DNA of 64,000 bases from Saccharicrinis sp963665705 (GTDB lineage Bacteria; Bacteroidota; Bacteroidia; Bacteroidales; Marinilabiliaceae), in contig OY762448.1 in the NCBI GenBank assembly GCA_963665705.1, forward strand, positions 1,674,001 through 1,738,000, given 5' to 3'. The notes beneath the pieces are model-generated. The model was given only the letters and a program-made list of their open reading frames with translations. It searched no databases and was not told where the DNA came from. Numbering within the stretch: position 1 is the stretch's first letter; each line of letters opens with the position of its first letter. Below are positions 17,544 to 26,787 of this stretch, piece after piece. The position numbers and the translations under genes were made by a program.

Positions 17544-18866
17544 ATGAAGAGAGCAATTTTTTTAGCAACTCTGTTGCTAGGATTTTTTGTGGATGGATGG
17601 GCCAATACAGGTCCTGAAGTAAATGCCGGTGCTACGGCATGGATGTTAACGTCTACTGCATTGGTATTGTTAATGATACCAGGATTAGCCATGTTCTATG
17701 GCGGTTTAGTAAGATCAAAAAATGTTTTAGGAACCATGATGCATAGTTTTGCGGCTATGGGAGTAATGAGTGTTTTATGGGTTCTGGTAGGATACTCTAT
17801 GTGTTTTGGAGATAGTATTCTTGGGGGCTGGTTCGGATGGAACAGTGATTTTGTCTTGCTTCAAGGTATTGATACTAAAATAATGGAAGGTGGAGTACCT
17901 GAATTGGTATTTTCTATGTTTCAAGGTAAATTTGCTATCATTACTCCAGCTATATTAGCAGGTGCTTTTGCTGAAAGAGTGAAGTTTAAAGGCTATTTAA
18001 TTTTTATTGCTATATGGGGAGTGATCGTATATAATCCTTTGTGCCACTGGGTTTGGTCAGCTGATGGTTTCTTACATCACTGGGGAGCTGCAGGTGCAAT
18101 TGACTTTGCTGGAGGAACTGTAGTTCATATTTCTGCGGGTGTTAGTGGACTGGTTGCAGCCATTTATTTAGGTGCACGAAGAGGGTATCCACTTCTTCAA
18201 CAACGCCCTAATAATCTGGTGATGACAATGATGGGTGTTGGTTTGCTTTGGGTAGGCTGGTTTGGTTTTAATGCCGGTAGTAGTGTAAATAGTGGTTTGG
18301 ATACAGCTCAAGCGTTAACTGCAACTCAAGTTGCGGGTGCTTCTGGTGCATTAATGTGGATAATTATTGAATTAATACGTCATGGAAAAGGTACTGCATT
18401 AGGTTTTGCATCAGGTATTCTTGCTGGTTTAGTTGCTGTTACACCAGCTGCGGGGGTTGTTCAACCTTCCGGAGCGTTACTCTTAGGAGCTATTTCATCA
18501 ATTGTTTGTTACGGAGCTTTAATGCTAAAAGATAAATTAGGATATGACGATTCGTTAGATGCCTTTGGCGTCCATGGTGTAGGAGGAATTGTTGGAGCTA
18601 TTTTATTGTCATTTTTTATCAGAGACTCATGGATGACAGATGCAGCAGCAAATACCGCTGATGGAATATGGACTTCATGGGATCAATTTTGGGTACAAGG
18701 TATCACAGTAGTGATTGCGATAGGATATTCTATAGTTATGACTATTATTATTATCTGGGTAGTTGAGAAATTATTTGGGTTAAAAGCTACTGATGAGGAA
18801 GAAATGACAGGACTAGATCATTCATTCCACGGGGAGCGTGGTTATGGAATGTTGAATCCAAACTAG
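17544..18866 (+). CDS. amtB: Ammonium transporter AmtB
   Basis: A 440-residue inner-membrane channel of the Amt/Mep/Rh family with a cleavable signal peptide (residues 1-20, ending GWANTG) and 11 predicted membrane helices. Family hallmarks are visible: MFYGGLVRSKNVL in helix 2, IDFAGGTVVHISAG with the conserved Asp and first pore His, and DAFGVHGVGGIVGAIL with the second pore His. It conducts ammonium and is closed by PII binding at the cytoplasmic face. A PII gene lies 136 bp downstream, the usual amtB-glnK pair. Confidence 0.96.
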   Translation: MKRAIFLATLLLGFFVDGWANTGPEVNAGATAWMLTSTALVLLMIPGLAMFYGGLVRSKNVLGTMMHSFAAMGVMSVLWVLVGYSMCFGDSILGGWFGWNSDFVLLQGIDTKIMEGGVPELVFSMFQGKFAIITPAILAGAFAERVKFKGYLIFIAIWGVIVYNPLCHWVWSADGFLHHWGAAGAIDFAGGTVVHISAGVSGLVAAIYLGARRGYPLLQQRPNNLVMTMMGVGLLWVGWFGFNAGSSVNSGLDTAQALTATQVAGASGALMWIIIELIRHGKGTALGFASGILAGLVAVTPAAGVVQPSGALLLGAISSIVCYGALMLKDKLGYDDSLDAFGVHGVGGIVGAILLSFFIRDSWMTDAAANTADGIWTSWDQFWVQGITVVIAIGYSIVMTIIIIWVVEKLFGLKATDEEEMTGLDHSFHGERGYGMLNPN

Positions 18867-19002
18867 ATTTTAATTATTTCTTGGTTATATAGTTTTTGAT
18901 AAATTGTATATTAATATAAGTGGCGATGATGTGGAATTGATTTGTATAGATTATGATCTATTTGATTGTTACATCTGACCATTTAAAATAATTTTAATGC
19001 AC

Positions 19003-19353
19003 ATGAAATTAGTAACAGCAATTATAAGAGCCTATCAATTGGATCAAGTTCGTGAAGGTTTGATTCAAGCAGGCATAACACGCATAACCGTTTCCCGAGT
19101 ATCAGGACACGGAAATCAAATAAGTAAAGAAGTTTATCGTGGTAAGGAAGTTATTCCTAATTTAACTCCGAAAATGAGAGTGGAAATTGCGGTAAATGAT
19201 GAATATGTAGAAACTACAATCGAAGCAATTATAAGAGCGGCTAAATCGCATAATGGTAACCTAGGAGAAGTTGGAGACGGAAAAATATTTGTAACACCCC
19301 TTGAACAATGTATTCGGATCCGTACTGAAGAGCGAGGTAGTTCTGCTATATAA
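19003..19353 (+). CDS. glnK: PII nitrogen regulatory protein
   Basis: 116 residues from the ATG at 19003; an ATG two codons earlier is also possible. It has the family start MKLVTAIIRAYQLDQVREGL and a T-loop ending KEVYRGKEV, with the tyrosine in the usual place for modification. The C-terminal IFVTPLEQCIRIRTEERG matches the PII signature. The T-loop reads VSGHGNQISKEVYRG instead of the enteric GFGRQKGHTELYRG, as in many Bacteroidota. It senses ATP/ADP and 2-oxoglutarate and is expected to gate the adjacent AmtB. Confidence 0.93.
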   Translation: MKLVTAIIRAYQLDQVREGLIQAGITRITVSRVSGHGNQISKEVYRGKEVIPNLTPKMRVEIAVNDEYVETTIEAIIRAAKSHNGNLGEVGDGKIFVTPLEQCIRIRTEERGSSAI

Positions 19354-19384
19354 TAGTAAAGATTGTACTCTAATCTAAACCAAG

Positions 19385-19426
19385 AACCTCACTGATAGAT
19401 ATTTCTGTTAGTGAGGTTTTATTTTT
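19385..19426 (+). terminator. Terminator after the PII gene
   Basis: AACCTCACT (19385-19393) pairs with AGTGAGGTT (19410-19418), followed by TTATTTTTT. Confidence 0.8.
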
Positions 19427-19584
19427 TATATAGAAACTATTTGTACCAACAAATTGTTATTTCTGTAGTAATGTCAGAGTAGCTGTCATGTATTCTGTCT
19501 ATATGTCACGAAGAATTGCTTGGCATACCATTTGAAATGATGCTTCCGGAAAAAATGTTTAATCAATAAAAAACAAATAATACT

Positions 19585-21639
19585 ATGTCAAAAGGTCATA
19601 TTGGGGTAACTTCCGAAGATATTTTCCCCATCATTAAAAAGTTCCTTTATTCAGATCATGAAATCTTCTTGAGAGAATTGGTTTCTAACGCAGTGGATGC
19701 TTCTCAAAAGTTAAGAACCTTATCGAGTGTAGGTGAATTTAAAGGTGAATTGGGTGATCTGAAGGTTAAGGTTTCTATAGATGAAAAAAAGAAAACCTTA
19801 ACAATTTCGGATAGAGGGGTAGGTATGACTGCCGAAGAAATTGATAAATATATCAATCAAATTGCCTTCTCAGGAGCTGAAGAGTTTCTTGATAAGTATA
19901 AAAATGATGCTAACGCCATCATTGGTCACTTTGGGTTAGGTTTTTATTCTTCATTTATGGTGGCTAAAAAGGTAGAAATTAATACTTTGTCGCATAAAGA
20001 AGGAGCCCAGGCAGTTAAGTGGGTTTGTGATGGTAGTCCGGAATATTCACTTGAGGAGATTAAAAAGGATGACAGAGGAACTGATATCGTTCTTTATATT
20101 GATGATGAAAATAAGCAATTTCTTGAAAAAGGAGAAATTACACGTTTATTAAATAAGTATTGTCGTTTCTTACCTGTTGAAGTTGCTTTTGGTAAAAAAA
20201 CAGAATGGAAAGATGGTAAGGAAGTTGAGTTGGATGAGGATAATGTAGTTAATGATACAAATCCTCTTTGGACTAAAAAGCCTACTGATTTAAAGGATGA
20301 AGATTACAATAAATTCTACAAGGATTTATATCCAATGAGTGATGATCCAATCTTTAATATTCACTTAAATGTAGATTATCCATTTAACCTGACAGGTATA
20401 TTATATTTTCCTAAGATTAAAAATAATGTAGAGGTTCAAAAGAATAAGATTCAATTATATAGTAATCAGGTGTTTATTACTGATTCTGTGGAGAATATTG
20501 TTCCTGAATTTTTAACGTTGTTGCATGGAGTTATTGATTCTCCGGATATTCCATTGAATGTTTCTCGTTCGTATTTACAGGCTGATGGTAATGTTAAAAA
20601 GATTTCCAATCATATTACTAAAAAAGTAGCTGATCGTTTGGCAGAAATCTTTAAGGCTGACAGAAAAGGTTTTGAAGATAAATGGGATTCATTAAAACTA
20701 TTCATTGAGTATGGAATGCTTACTGAAGAGAAGTTTTATGAAAAAGCACAAAAATTCTCTTTATTTAAAAATACAGATGGAAAGTATTTTACATTTGAAG
20801 AGTATAAAGAAATTATTAAAGAGAATCAAACAGACAAGGATAAGCAACTTGTATACCTATATACTACCAATGCTGAAGAGCAACATAGCTTTATTGAAGC
20901 TGCAGTAGCTAAAGGCTATGATGTATTGGTAATGGATGGTCAGTTAGATACGCATTACATTAATCAATTAGAGCAAAAGTTTGAAAATAGTAGATTTGTT
21001 CGTGTTGATGGAGATGTTGTAGAAAAATTAATACCTCAGGAAAATACATTAGAGTCGAAATTATCAGCAGGTGATAAGGATGATTTAACTGCCGTATTTA
21101 CATCAAAAGTTCCAAATGGTGATAAAATGAACTTTATTGTTGCCTTTGAAGCTATGGGAGCTGAAGCTAATCCTGCAGTAATTACACAACAAGAATTCAT
21201 GCGTCGTATGAAAGAGATGAGCGCGATGCAAGGAGGAGGTATGAATTTTTACGGTGAAATGCCAGATAGCTATCAGTTAGTTGTGAACGAAAATCATCCA
21301 TTAGTTGAGCGTATTTTAGAAGATAAAAATAAAGCTGTTGGTGAGCAGGTAAATTCTGTTCGTAGTAAAATTGAAAGCTTAAATGGAAAACGTCAGGAGT
21401 TAGAAAAAGCTAAAGAGGGTAAGAAAGAAGAAGAAATTCCTCAAGCTCAAAAAGATGAACTTGCAGATGTTGATAAAAAGATTAGTGAACTGAATACTAA
21501 AAAGACTGAAATTTTAACTGGTTTTAGTAGTGATAATAAGTTGGTATCTCAATTGATTGATTTAGCTTTACTTTCAAACAATATGTTAAAGGGAGAGGCG
21601 TTAACAAAGTTTGTTAAGAGAAGTATTGACTTGATATAA
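19585..21639 (+). CDS. htpG: Molecular chaperone HtpG (Hsp90)
   Basis: 684 residues. The GHKL ATPase domain is clear: IFLRELVSNAVDASQKLR, SDRGVGMT, and IGHFGLGFYSSFMVA. The middle-domain hallmark is NVSRSYLQAD. It is longer than E. coli HtpG because of a charged, lysine/glutamate-rich insertion near residues 590-640, a common Bacteroidota feature. It is an ATP-dependent cytoplasmic chaperone. Monocistronic, with its own terminator. Confidence 0.97.
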   Translation: MSKGHIGVTSEDIFPIIKKFLYSDHEIFLRELVSNAVDASQKLRTLSSVGEFKGELGDLKVKVSIDEKKKTLTISDRGVGMTAEEIDKYINQIAFSGAEEFLDKYKNDANAIIGHFGLGFYSSFMVAKKVEINTLSHKEGAQAVKWVCDGSPEYSLEEIKKDDRGTDIVLYIDDENKQFLEKGEITRLLNKYCRFLPVEVAFGKKTEWKDGKEVELDEDNVVNDTNPLWTKKPTDLKDEDYNKFYKDLYPMSDDPIFNIHLNVDYPFNLTGILYFPKIKNNVEVQKNKIQLYSNQVFITDSVENIVPEFLTLLHGVIDSPDIPLNVSRSYLQADGNVKKISNHITKKVADRLAEIFKADRKGFEDKWDSLKLFIEYGMLTEEKFYEKAQKFSLFKNTDGKYFTFEEYKEIIKENQTDKDKQLVYLYTTNAEEQHSFIEAAVAKGYDVLVMDGQLDTHYINQLEQKFENSRFVRVDGDVVEKLIPQENTLESKLSAGDKDDLTAVFTSKVPNGDKMNFIVAFEAMGAEANPAVITQQEFMRRMKEMSAMQGGGMNFYGEMPDSYQLVVNENHPLVERILEDKNKAVGEQVNSVRSKIESLNGKRQELEKAKEGKKEEEIPQAQKDELADVDKKISELNTKKTEILTGFSSDNKLVSQLIDLALLSNNMLKGEALTKFVKRSIDLI

Positions 21640-21660
21640 AGATAAATATTGAATTTTTTT

Positions 21661-21693
21661 AAGCCGTTTGAAATTATTAAACGGCTTTTTTTA
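21661..21693 (+). terminator. htpG terminator
   Basis: AAGCCGTTT (21661-21669) pairs with AAACGGCTT (21679-21687), then a T run. Confidence 0.85.
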
Positions 21694-21792
21694 TGCTTTG
21701 TTGATAAAAATACCAGAGGAAATGAAACAAAAAGTAGTTTGAAAAGTAATCTATCATTATAATTAGACTATTTAATTGGGGGCAATATAAAG

Positions 21793-22890
21793 GTGTTTGT
21801 AAAAGAAAAAATAAAGATTTGGTTTAGTAATGTATTCCGATCGTTCCGGTTTCATTTACTGTTTTGGAATTTTGCTCTGTTTTTTTATGTTTTTATTACC
21901 GGAAATCAATCTCTGTTTGTTAATTATTTTAATCTGCTTTCAGTAGATTCTATATATACGAATACTGTTTTTCTGGCAGTTTCGGTTACACTGCTTTTTA
22001 CTTTTTTGGATATGTTATTTTCTGATAGAATCATGAGATTTTCGCCTATCAGATCAATGATTTTTTTGAGATCATTATTATATTTTATATTAGCTTTTGC
22101 CATTCTTTATTTAGCGGTTAATAAAACAGTTACTGTAGATGTGATAAAGGATTATCATACCCTTATAAAGAATATGCCAAAACTTGAAATGGAGCATATT
22201 CGATTTTTAGCCTACTTCTATATTGCTTGCATAGCAAGTAATTCAGTTAAAGAAATGTATAAAAAAATTGGGATTACAAATTTCTTTAATTGGTTTTTTG
22301 GCAGGTTAAATAAACCATACGAAGAAAAAAAAATATTCATGTTTGTAGACATGAAAGCTTCAACAACTATTGCAGAAAGATTGGGGCATGAAAAATTTAG
22401 TCGTTTAGTTCAGGATGTCTTCAATGATTTATCTATCATATATAATTACCATGGGGAAGTATATCAATATCTGGGTGATGGGGCTATAATATCATGGAAT
22501 GTAAGAGATGGCGTAAGAAATAATAATTGTATTAAAGCATTCTATTCATTTCAGCGCACAGTAGAGCGGAGGTATTGGTATTATAGACGAAAGTATGGAG
22601 AAGAACCTAAGTTTAAAGCTGGTATTCACGTAGGAAAAGTTATGGTTTTGCAAGTAGGAAGTGTCAGAAGAGATATTTCTTATAATGGTGATACCATAAA
22701 TACAGCAGCCAGAATTGAATCCATGTGTAATGAGTACAAACAGAATTTGTTGATTTCTGGTGTGTTATATGAATACTTTGAGAATAAGGAAGAATTCAAT
22801 TTTAAAGATGTAGGAACAATAAAACTAAAAGGTAAGAAGCAAGGAGTTCTGTTATATCAGGTAAAACAGAAAATACGATCAAAAAAGTAA
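21793..22890 (+). CDS. Membrane-bound class III adenylate/guanylate cyclase
   Basis: 365 residues with a GTG start. Four membrane segments lie in residues 20-150. The cyclase domain is at about 180-360. Metal-binding Asp residues are in FVDMKAST and YQYLGDGAI. The transition-state Asn and Arg lie in NGDTINTAARIES. All catalytic positions look present, so it should make a cyclic nucleotide, probably cAMP. The receptor part is just the membrane region, with no HAMP or sensor domain. The next gene starts 99 bp downstream and may be co-transcribed. Confidence 0.88.
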   Translation: MFVKEKIKIWFSNVFRSFRFHLLFWNFALFFYVFITGNQSLFVNYFNLLSVDSIYTNTVFLAVSVTLLFTFLDMLFSDRIMRFSPIRSMIFLRSLLYFILAFAILYLAVNKTVTVDVIKDYHTLIKNMPKLEMEHIRFLAYFYIACIASNSVKEMYKKIGITNFFNWFFGRLNKPYEEKKIFMFVDMKASTTIAERLGHEKFSRLVQDVFNDLSIIYNYHGEVYQYLGDGAIISWNVRDGVRNNNCIKAFYSFQRTVERRYWYYRRKYGEEPKFKAGIHVGKVMVLQVGSVRRDISYNGDTINTAARIESMCNEYKQNLLISGVLYEYFENKEEFNFKDVGTIKLKGKKQGVLLYQVKQKIRSKK

Positions 22891-22989
22891 ATACGTTAGA
22901 AAATTAAAATATTGGTTTTTTTTGTAATGTTAAATAGTGTTAATATATAAATTCTTTTTAAATTGCATTTTATCTAAGATGTACTACTA

Positions 22990-23883
22990 TTGGGTAAGAT
23001 AAATTTAAAATATTGTTTGTTATTTTTATTGATTGGATTTTTAGTTCATTCAGTATCAGCTATTAAACCATTTTATAGGTTTGGTACCTTCAATAAATCT
23101 GTTGAAAATATGACAAGTGAAGTTACCAAAACGCTTGTAAATCATGGTTTTGAAGTTGTTGGTATGTTTCATCCTTCTCAGGACGATTCTTTATGTGTTA
23201 TTGTTTTTACTTGTGATGAGTTAACAAGTATGGCTACAGGAGTTGGAGATAAAGCAGCATTTGGATCTACAATGAGAATTGGAATTATTGGAGATAAACA
23301 TCGTAGCTCCCTAACAATGCTTAATCCACATTATTTTGTAAATGCATTTTATAATAGTAAAGCCAATAGTGAAGAAGTTGAATTTATGACTTCTAAAATT
23401 GACTCCATAGCATTAAATGCAATGTCTGTATTTTCTCATGCACCTATTAAGTATGGTCAGAATTTGTCTATTGAAGAGCTACATACGTATCGATTTTTAC
23501 CAACGATGGCTCGCTTTACTGATGTTATTGAGTTGGGGGAATTTGATGAATACCTTGAGGCAATTACTGTTATTCGACATAATGTAATGGCTGGAATAGG
23601 CGATGCAAAATTAGCGTATGAAATTTGTTTTGAAGATAAAGAGATAGCGGTATTTGGAATTACGTTTAATAATACGCTGGAAAAAGAACTTCTTAACTTT
23701 CTTGGTGTAGAATATTTATCCTCTTTACCATTTGAAGTCTTAATTCAGGATAATAAAGCATATATGCTTAGTCCAAAATATCGAATTCCATTGTATAATC
23801 CAGCAATCAGCTCTTTTAAATTACTAAAATTAATGTCGTTTTCATCTGATTTCAAGGATAGTTTATTTGATATTTCAGAATAG
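22990..23883 (+). CDS. Secreted protein of unknown function, possibly DUF302-like
   Basis: 297 residues. A TTG start at 22990 is chosen because it gives a complete signal peptide (LLFLLIGFLVHSVSA). The next ATG, about 40 codons later, would remove it. Residues 34-100 (FNKSVENMTSEVTKTLVNHGFEVVGMF) resemble the DUF302 repeat, and a similar segment with IGDAKLAYEICFE lies near residue 195. The resemblance is loose. It is possibly co-transcribed with the cyclase gene. Function unknown. Confidence 0.65.
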   Translation: MGKINLKYCLLFLLIGFLVHSVSAIKPFYRFGTFNKSVENMTSEVTKTLVNHGFEVVGMFHPSQDDSLCVIVFTCDELTSMATGVGDKAAFGSTMRIGIIGDKHRSSLTMLNPHYFVNAFYNSKANSEEVEFMTSKIDSIALNAMSVFSHAPIKYGQNLSIEELHTYRFLPTMARFTDVIELGEFDEYLEAITVIRHNVMAGIGDAKLAYEICFEDKEIAVFGITFNNTLEKELLNFLGVEYLSSLPFEVLIQDNKAYMLSPKYRIPLYNPAISSFKLLKLMSFSSDFKDSLFDISE

Positions 23884-23890
23884 GTATATT

Positions 23891-24592
23891 TTATTTTTCC
23901 TCATTTACTTTGAGTAAGTATCCACTGCCATGAATATTGATAATTTCAATTCTTGGTTCTGCTTTTAAATATTTTCTAAGCTTGGTTATATATACATCCA
24001 TACTTCTTGTGGTAAAATAACTGTTCTCACCCCAAATGGAGTTTAGTGCTTTTTCTCGTAGCATAACCTTATTCATATCTAAACACAATAGCTTTAGTAA
24101 TTCAGCTTCTTTAGGTGAAAGTTGGTGTACGCCAGCTTTTGAAGTTAGTGTTCTTAATTCAAAATTGAATTCAATACAACCCAAATTAAACATATTTGGA
24201 GTATTCTCTTCGTCCTTTTGAGAACTTCGATTTAAAATAGCATTGATCTTGGCAATAAGAATTTCAGAGTCAAAAGGTTTTGTAATGTAATCATCGGCTC
24301 CTATACCAAATCCTTGTAACACATCCTCTTTTAGTGTTTTTGCTGTTAAAAATATCAACGGGATACCTTCCTCTTTTCCTTTAATCTCTCTGGCAATGGT
24401 GAACCCATCCACATTAGGAAGCATTACGTCTAATATGCAAATATCAAAATGACCAACAACGAAAGTTTTAAGCGCATTAATACCATCCTTTATCCAGGTA
24501 ACTTCAAATCCATTTATTTCGAGATATGATTTCATTACAGTACCAAAATTTTGGTCGTCTTCTACCATGAATACTTTTTTCTTATCGCTCAT
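23891..24592 (-). CDS. OmpR-family response regulator
   Basis: 233 residues. The receiver domain has EDD at 11-13, phospho-acceptor Asp55 in CILDVMLPN and Lys in ITKPFDSE. A C-terminal winged helix follows (LSPKEAELLKLLC, SMDVYITKLRKYLKAEPRIEIINIHGSGYLL). It lies 24 bp downstream of a sensor kinase gene on the same strand and forms a two-component pair with it. The pair resembles RprX/RprY of Bacteroides, but I do not assign the symbol firmly. Confidence 0.93.
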   Translation of the reverse strand: MSDKKKVFMVEDDQNFGTVMKSYLEINGFEVTWIKDGINALKTFVVGHFDICILDVMLPNVDGFTIAREIKGKEEGIPLIFLTAKTLKEDVLQGFGIGADDYITKPFDSEILIAKINAILNRSSQKDEENTPNMFNLGCIEFNFELRTLTSKAGVHQLSPKEAELLKLLCLDMNKVMLREKALNSIWGENSYFTTRSMDVYITKLRKYLKAEPRIEIINIHGSGYLLKVNEEK

Positions 24593-24616
24593 TTTGATAA
24601 TCTTTTCTATATGAAA

Positions 24617-26242
24617 TTATGATTTAAAAGGCAAAAATAATTTAAATTCTGAACCTTCGCCTAATTTACTTTTTACAAAAATATTGCCACCATGCTGCAT
24701 CATAATTGCTTTTACATAGCTTAAGCCTAAGCCAAAGCCTTTTACATTGTGAATATTTCCTTTGGTAGCCCTGAAAAATTTTTCAAATACTTTGGCTTGT
24801 TGTTCTTTACTCATGCCAATACCATTATCTCTAACTAAAATATCAATTCCATTTTTATTGTTCTGAGTGATAATGTCAATAACCGGATTTTCTGTTGAAT
24901 ACTTTAATGCATTCTCAAGAAGATTTACCAGTACATTAGTAAAGTGAACTTCATCAATGTTGAATATGGTTGATTCAGCCTTAAGGTGACTTGAAATTAA
25001 CGCTGATTTCTGTTCTGCTAGCAATTGCATTTTTTTGATGGCATCATTTATCAATAGATGTATGTCTTTTTCGATGGGCATTAATTGAAAATCTCTTTTT
25101 TCAATTAATGACATTTGTAAAACCCGCTCAACCTGATTGTTCATTCTTTTATTTTCCTCTTTAATGATTTTTAGAAAAGATGAAATATGTTCAGGTTTGT
25201 CAATAATCATAGGATTAGCAATGTTGTCAGTAGCTAAATTTATGGTTGCAATAGGAGTTTTAAACTCATGTGTCATATTATTAATAAAGTCCGATTTAAT
25301 TTCCGAAAGTTTTTTTTGGTTTAATATAGTGCGGAGTGTAAATAAGAACGTTAATAATATAAAAAGAGTAAATGTAAGCGACGAACCAAATAAGATACCT
25401 AGTGATTTCAGAATAAATTGTCCTTGGTGGGGAAAATAAATATCTAATGCAATTGGCGACCAGTTTCTGAAAATATCGTTTGGAAATAGATTGGCGACGA
25501 ACTTAAAATCACTTTCGTCTTTATAATAATCTCCAGTATAAATATTTGTTAGTTTTCCTGTGTTTCTGTTTATAATACCATATTCATAATCTAAATCAAT
25601 ACCCCTGGCAGTTAGTTCGTAATCTAATACGCTGTTTAATTTTTCAGTATTAATTCTTTGTATTGGATTAACGGAGCGCATTTGAAGTTCGTAACTAAAC
25701 TGATTAAACATGCTTAATGCATCCATGTTGCCATTCTCCCCCAGAACTTTTTTTATAGAATCCTCCATGTTTGAAATAACATGTTCCATGGCATTAACAT
25801 CGTTTTTGTTATTAAAATCAAAGTTTTCTCTTTTGATAATAACTTGTTTGGGTTCGCCCTGGCCTTGTATTTCAAAATGAGCTTCGAATGTTCCGTTACT
25901 TATAGATGGGTTAATTTCTTTATCCGTATTTGTAATATGATCTAGTATATTGTCAGAATTTGATTTGGGCTGGGGGAAATAGGGTAGGGAGTTGGTTTTA
26001 TTATTATTTGCAGGTACGTTTGAACTTGATTGTCGGGGTAAAAATTGTTGCATAAAATAATTAGCTGCTTGTTCCTTTTCAATTCGTTGAATAGATGCAT
26101 TTAGTGCATCATAAACAGTAGCTGTAAACTTTTCATTTTGAACTTGAATTGCGTTGTTCATCCATAAAAATTGAACAAGAATTATTCCTAATAATGAAAA
26201 TCCCATTAATACCACCAATCCTATTATCGATTTCTTTTTCAT
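24617..26242 (-). CDS. Sensor histidine kinase, partner of the OmpR-type regulator
   Basis: 541 residues with membrane segments at about 7-29 and 283-305 flanking a 250-residue periplasmic sensor region that matches no domain I recognise. The phosphoacceptor motif is MTHEFKTPIATI. The ATPase domain has an N box (NVLVNLLENALKYS), G1 (VRDNGIGMS) and G2 (VKGFGLGLSYVKAI). It is the first gene of a two-gene operon, RprX-like in architecture. Signal unknown. Confidence 0.92.
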   Translation of the reverse strand: MKKKSIIGLVVLMGFSLLGIILVQFLWMNNAIQVQNEKFTATVYDALNASIQRIEKEQAANYFMQQFLPRQSSSNVPANNNKTNSLPYFPQPKSNSDNILDHITNTDKEINPSISNGTFEAHFEIQGQGEPKQVIIKRENFDFNNKNDVNAMEHVISNMEDSIKKVLGENGNMDALSMFNQFSYELQMRSVNPIQRINTEKLNSVLDYELTARGIDLDYEYGIINRNTGKLTNIYTGDYYKDESDFKFVANLFPNDIFRNWSPIALDIYFPHQGQFILKSLGILFGSSLTFTLFILLTFLFTLRTILNQKKLSEIKSDFINNMTHEFKTPIATINLATDNIANPMIIDKPEHISSFLKIIKEENKRMNNQVERVLQMSLIEKRDFQLMPIEKDIHLLINDAIKKMQLLAEQKSALISSHLKAESTIFNIDEVHFTNVLVNLLENALKYSTENPVIDIITQNNKNGIDILVRDNGIGMSKEQQAKVFEKFFRATKGNIHNVKGFGLGLSYVKAIMMQHGGNIFVKSKLGEGSEFKLFLPFKS

Positions 26243-26360
26243 TGCATGTTTTAATAATTCACAATGTAAATATATAGTATTTTCGATTTCCTGATTTTAC
26301 TTTAACCTTTCCTTAACTGATTTTAACCCCACATTAACCGCTGCGCAATAAATACTTGCG

Positions 26361-26776
26361 TACATTTGTATCAGTAATTATTGAAAACGAAACAACTTCA
26401 CTTTTTGATGCTGAGATATAATTAAAAGAAGGTGTTTTGCTCTAAGTAAAATTTGAAAGAATTAATAGAGGTGAATAATTTTAAAGAGATGGATGCTAAG
26501 TGATACGAAAGGGTATTCTTTATGATTGATTAGAGATTGAAGTTATAGCATTTACTCAGTAGGATAAGTAAAGCAAAAATTATTTAGAAGGACTAATGAA
26601 ATGTAATTAAAATGGATTTATATAGATAATGATTTAGCTCCGTAATATTTTTGATTGCGATAGACAATCAATTATTGCGTAGAAAAATCAATTAAAAAGC
26701 AAGATCAATTAAGTTTTTTCATACAAAAGGTTTAGGTTTAGAAGCATGGAAACGTAAGTTTCCATGCTTTTTTTAT
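26361..26776 (+). ncRNA. Candidate small RNA in a 545-bp gap
   Basis: The gap 26243-26787 has no credible protein. On the plus strand, TACATTTG (26361-26368) fits the Bacteroidota -7 element. A strong intrinsic terminator lies at 26742-26769 (AAGCATGGAAAC and GTTTCCATGCTT, then seven T). Both flanking genes are on the minus strand, so this terminator needs a separate rightward transcript of about 390 nt. Inside are short hairpins, for example TTGATTG/CAATCAA at 26651-26671. The RNA is inferred, not matched to a known family. Confidence 0.4.
26742..26776 (+). terminator. Rightward intrinsic terminator without an upstream gene
   Basis: A 12-bp perfect stem with a 4-base GTAA loop (26742-26769) is followed by seven T on the plus strand. 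On the minus strand the bases after the stem are not T-rich, so it mainly serves a plus-strand transcript. Confidence 0.75.
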
Positions 26777-26787
26777 GTGTGAATTAT

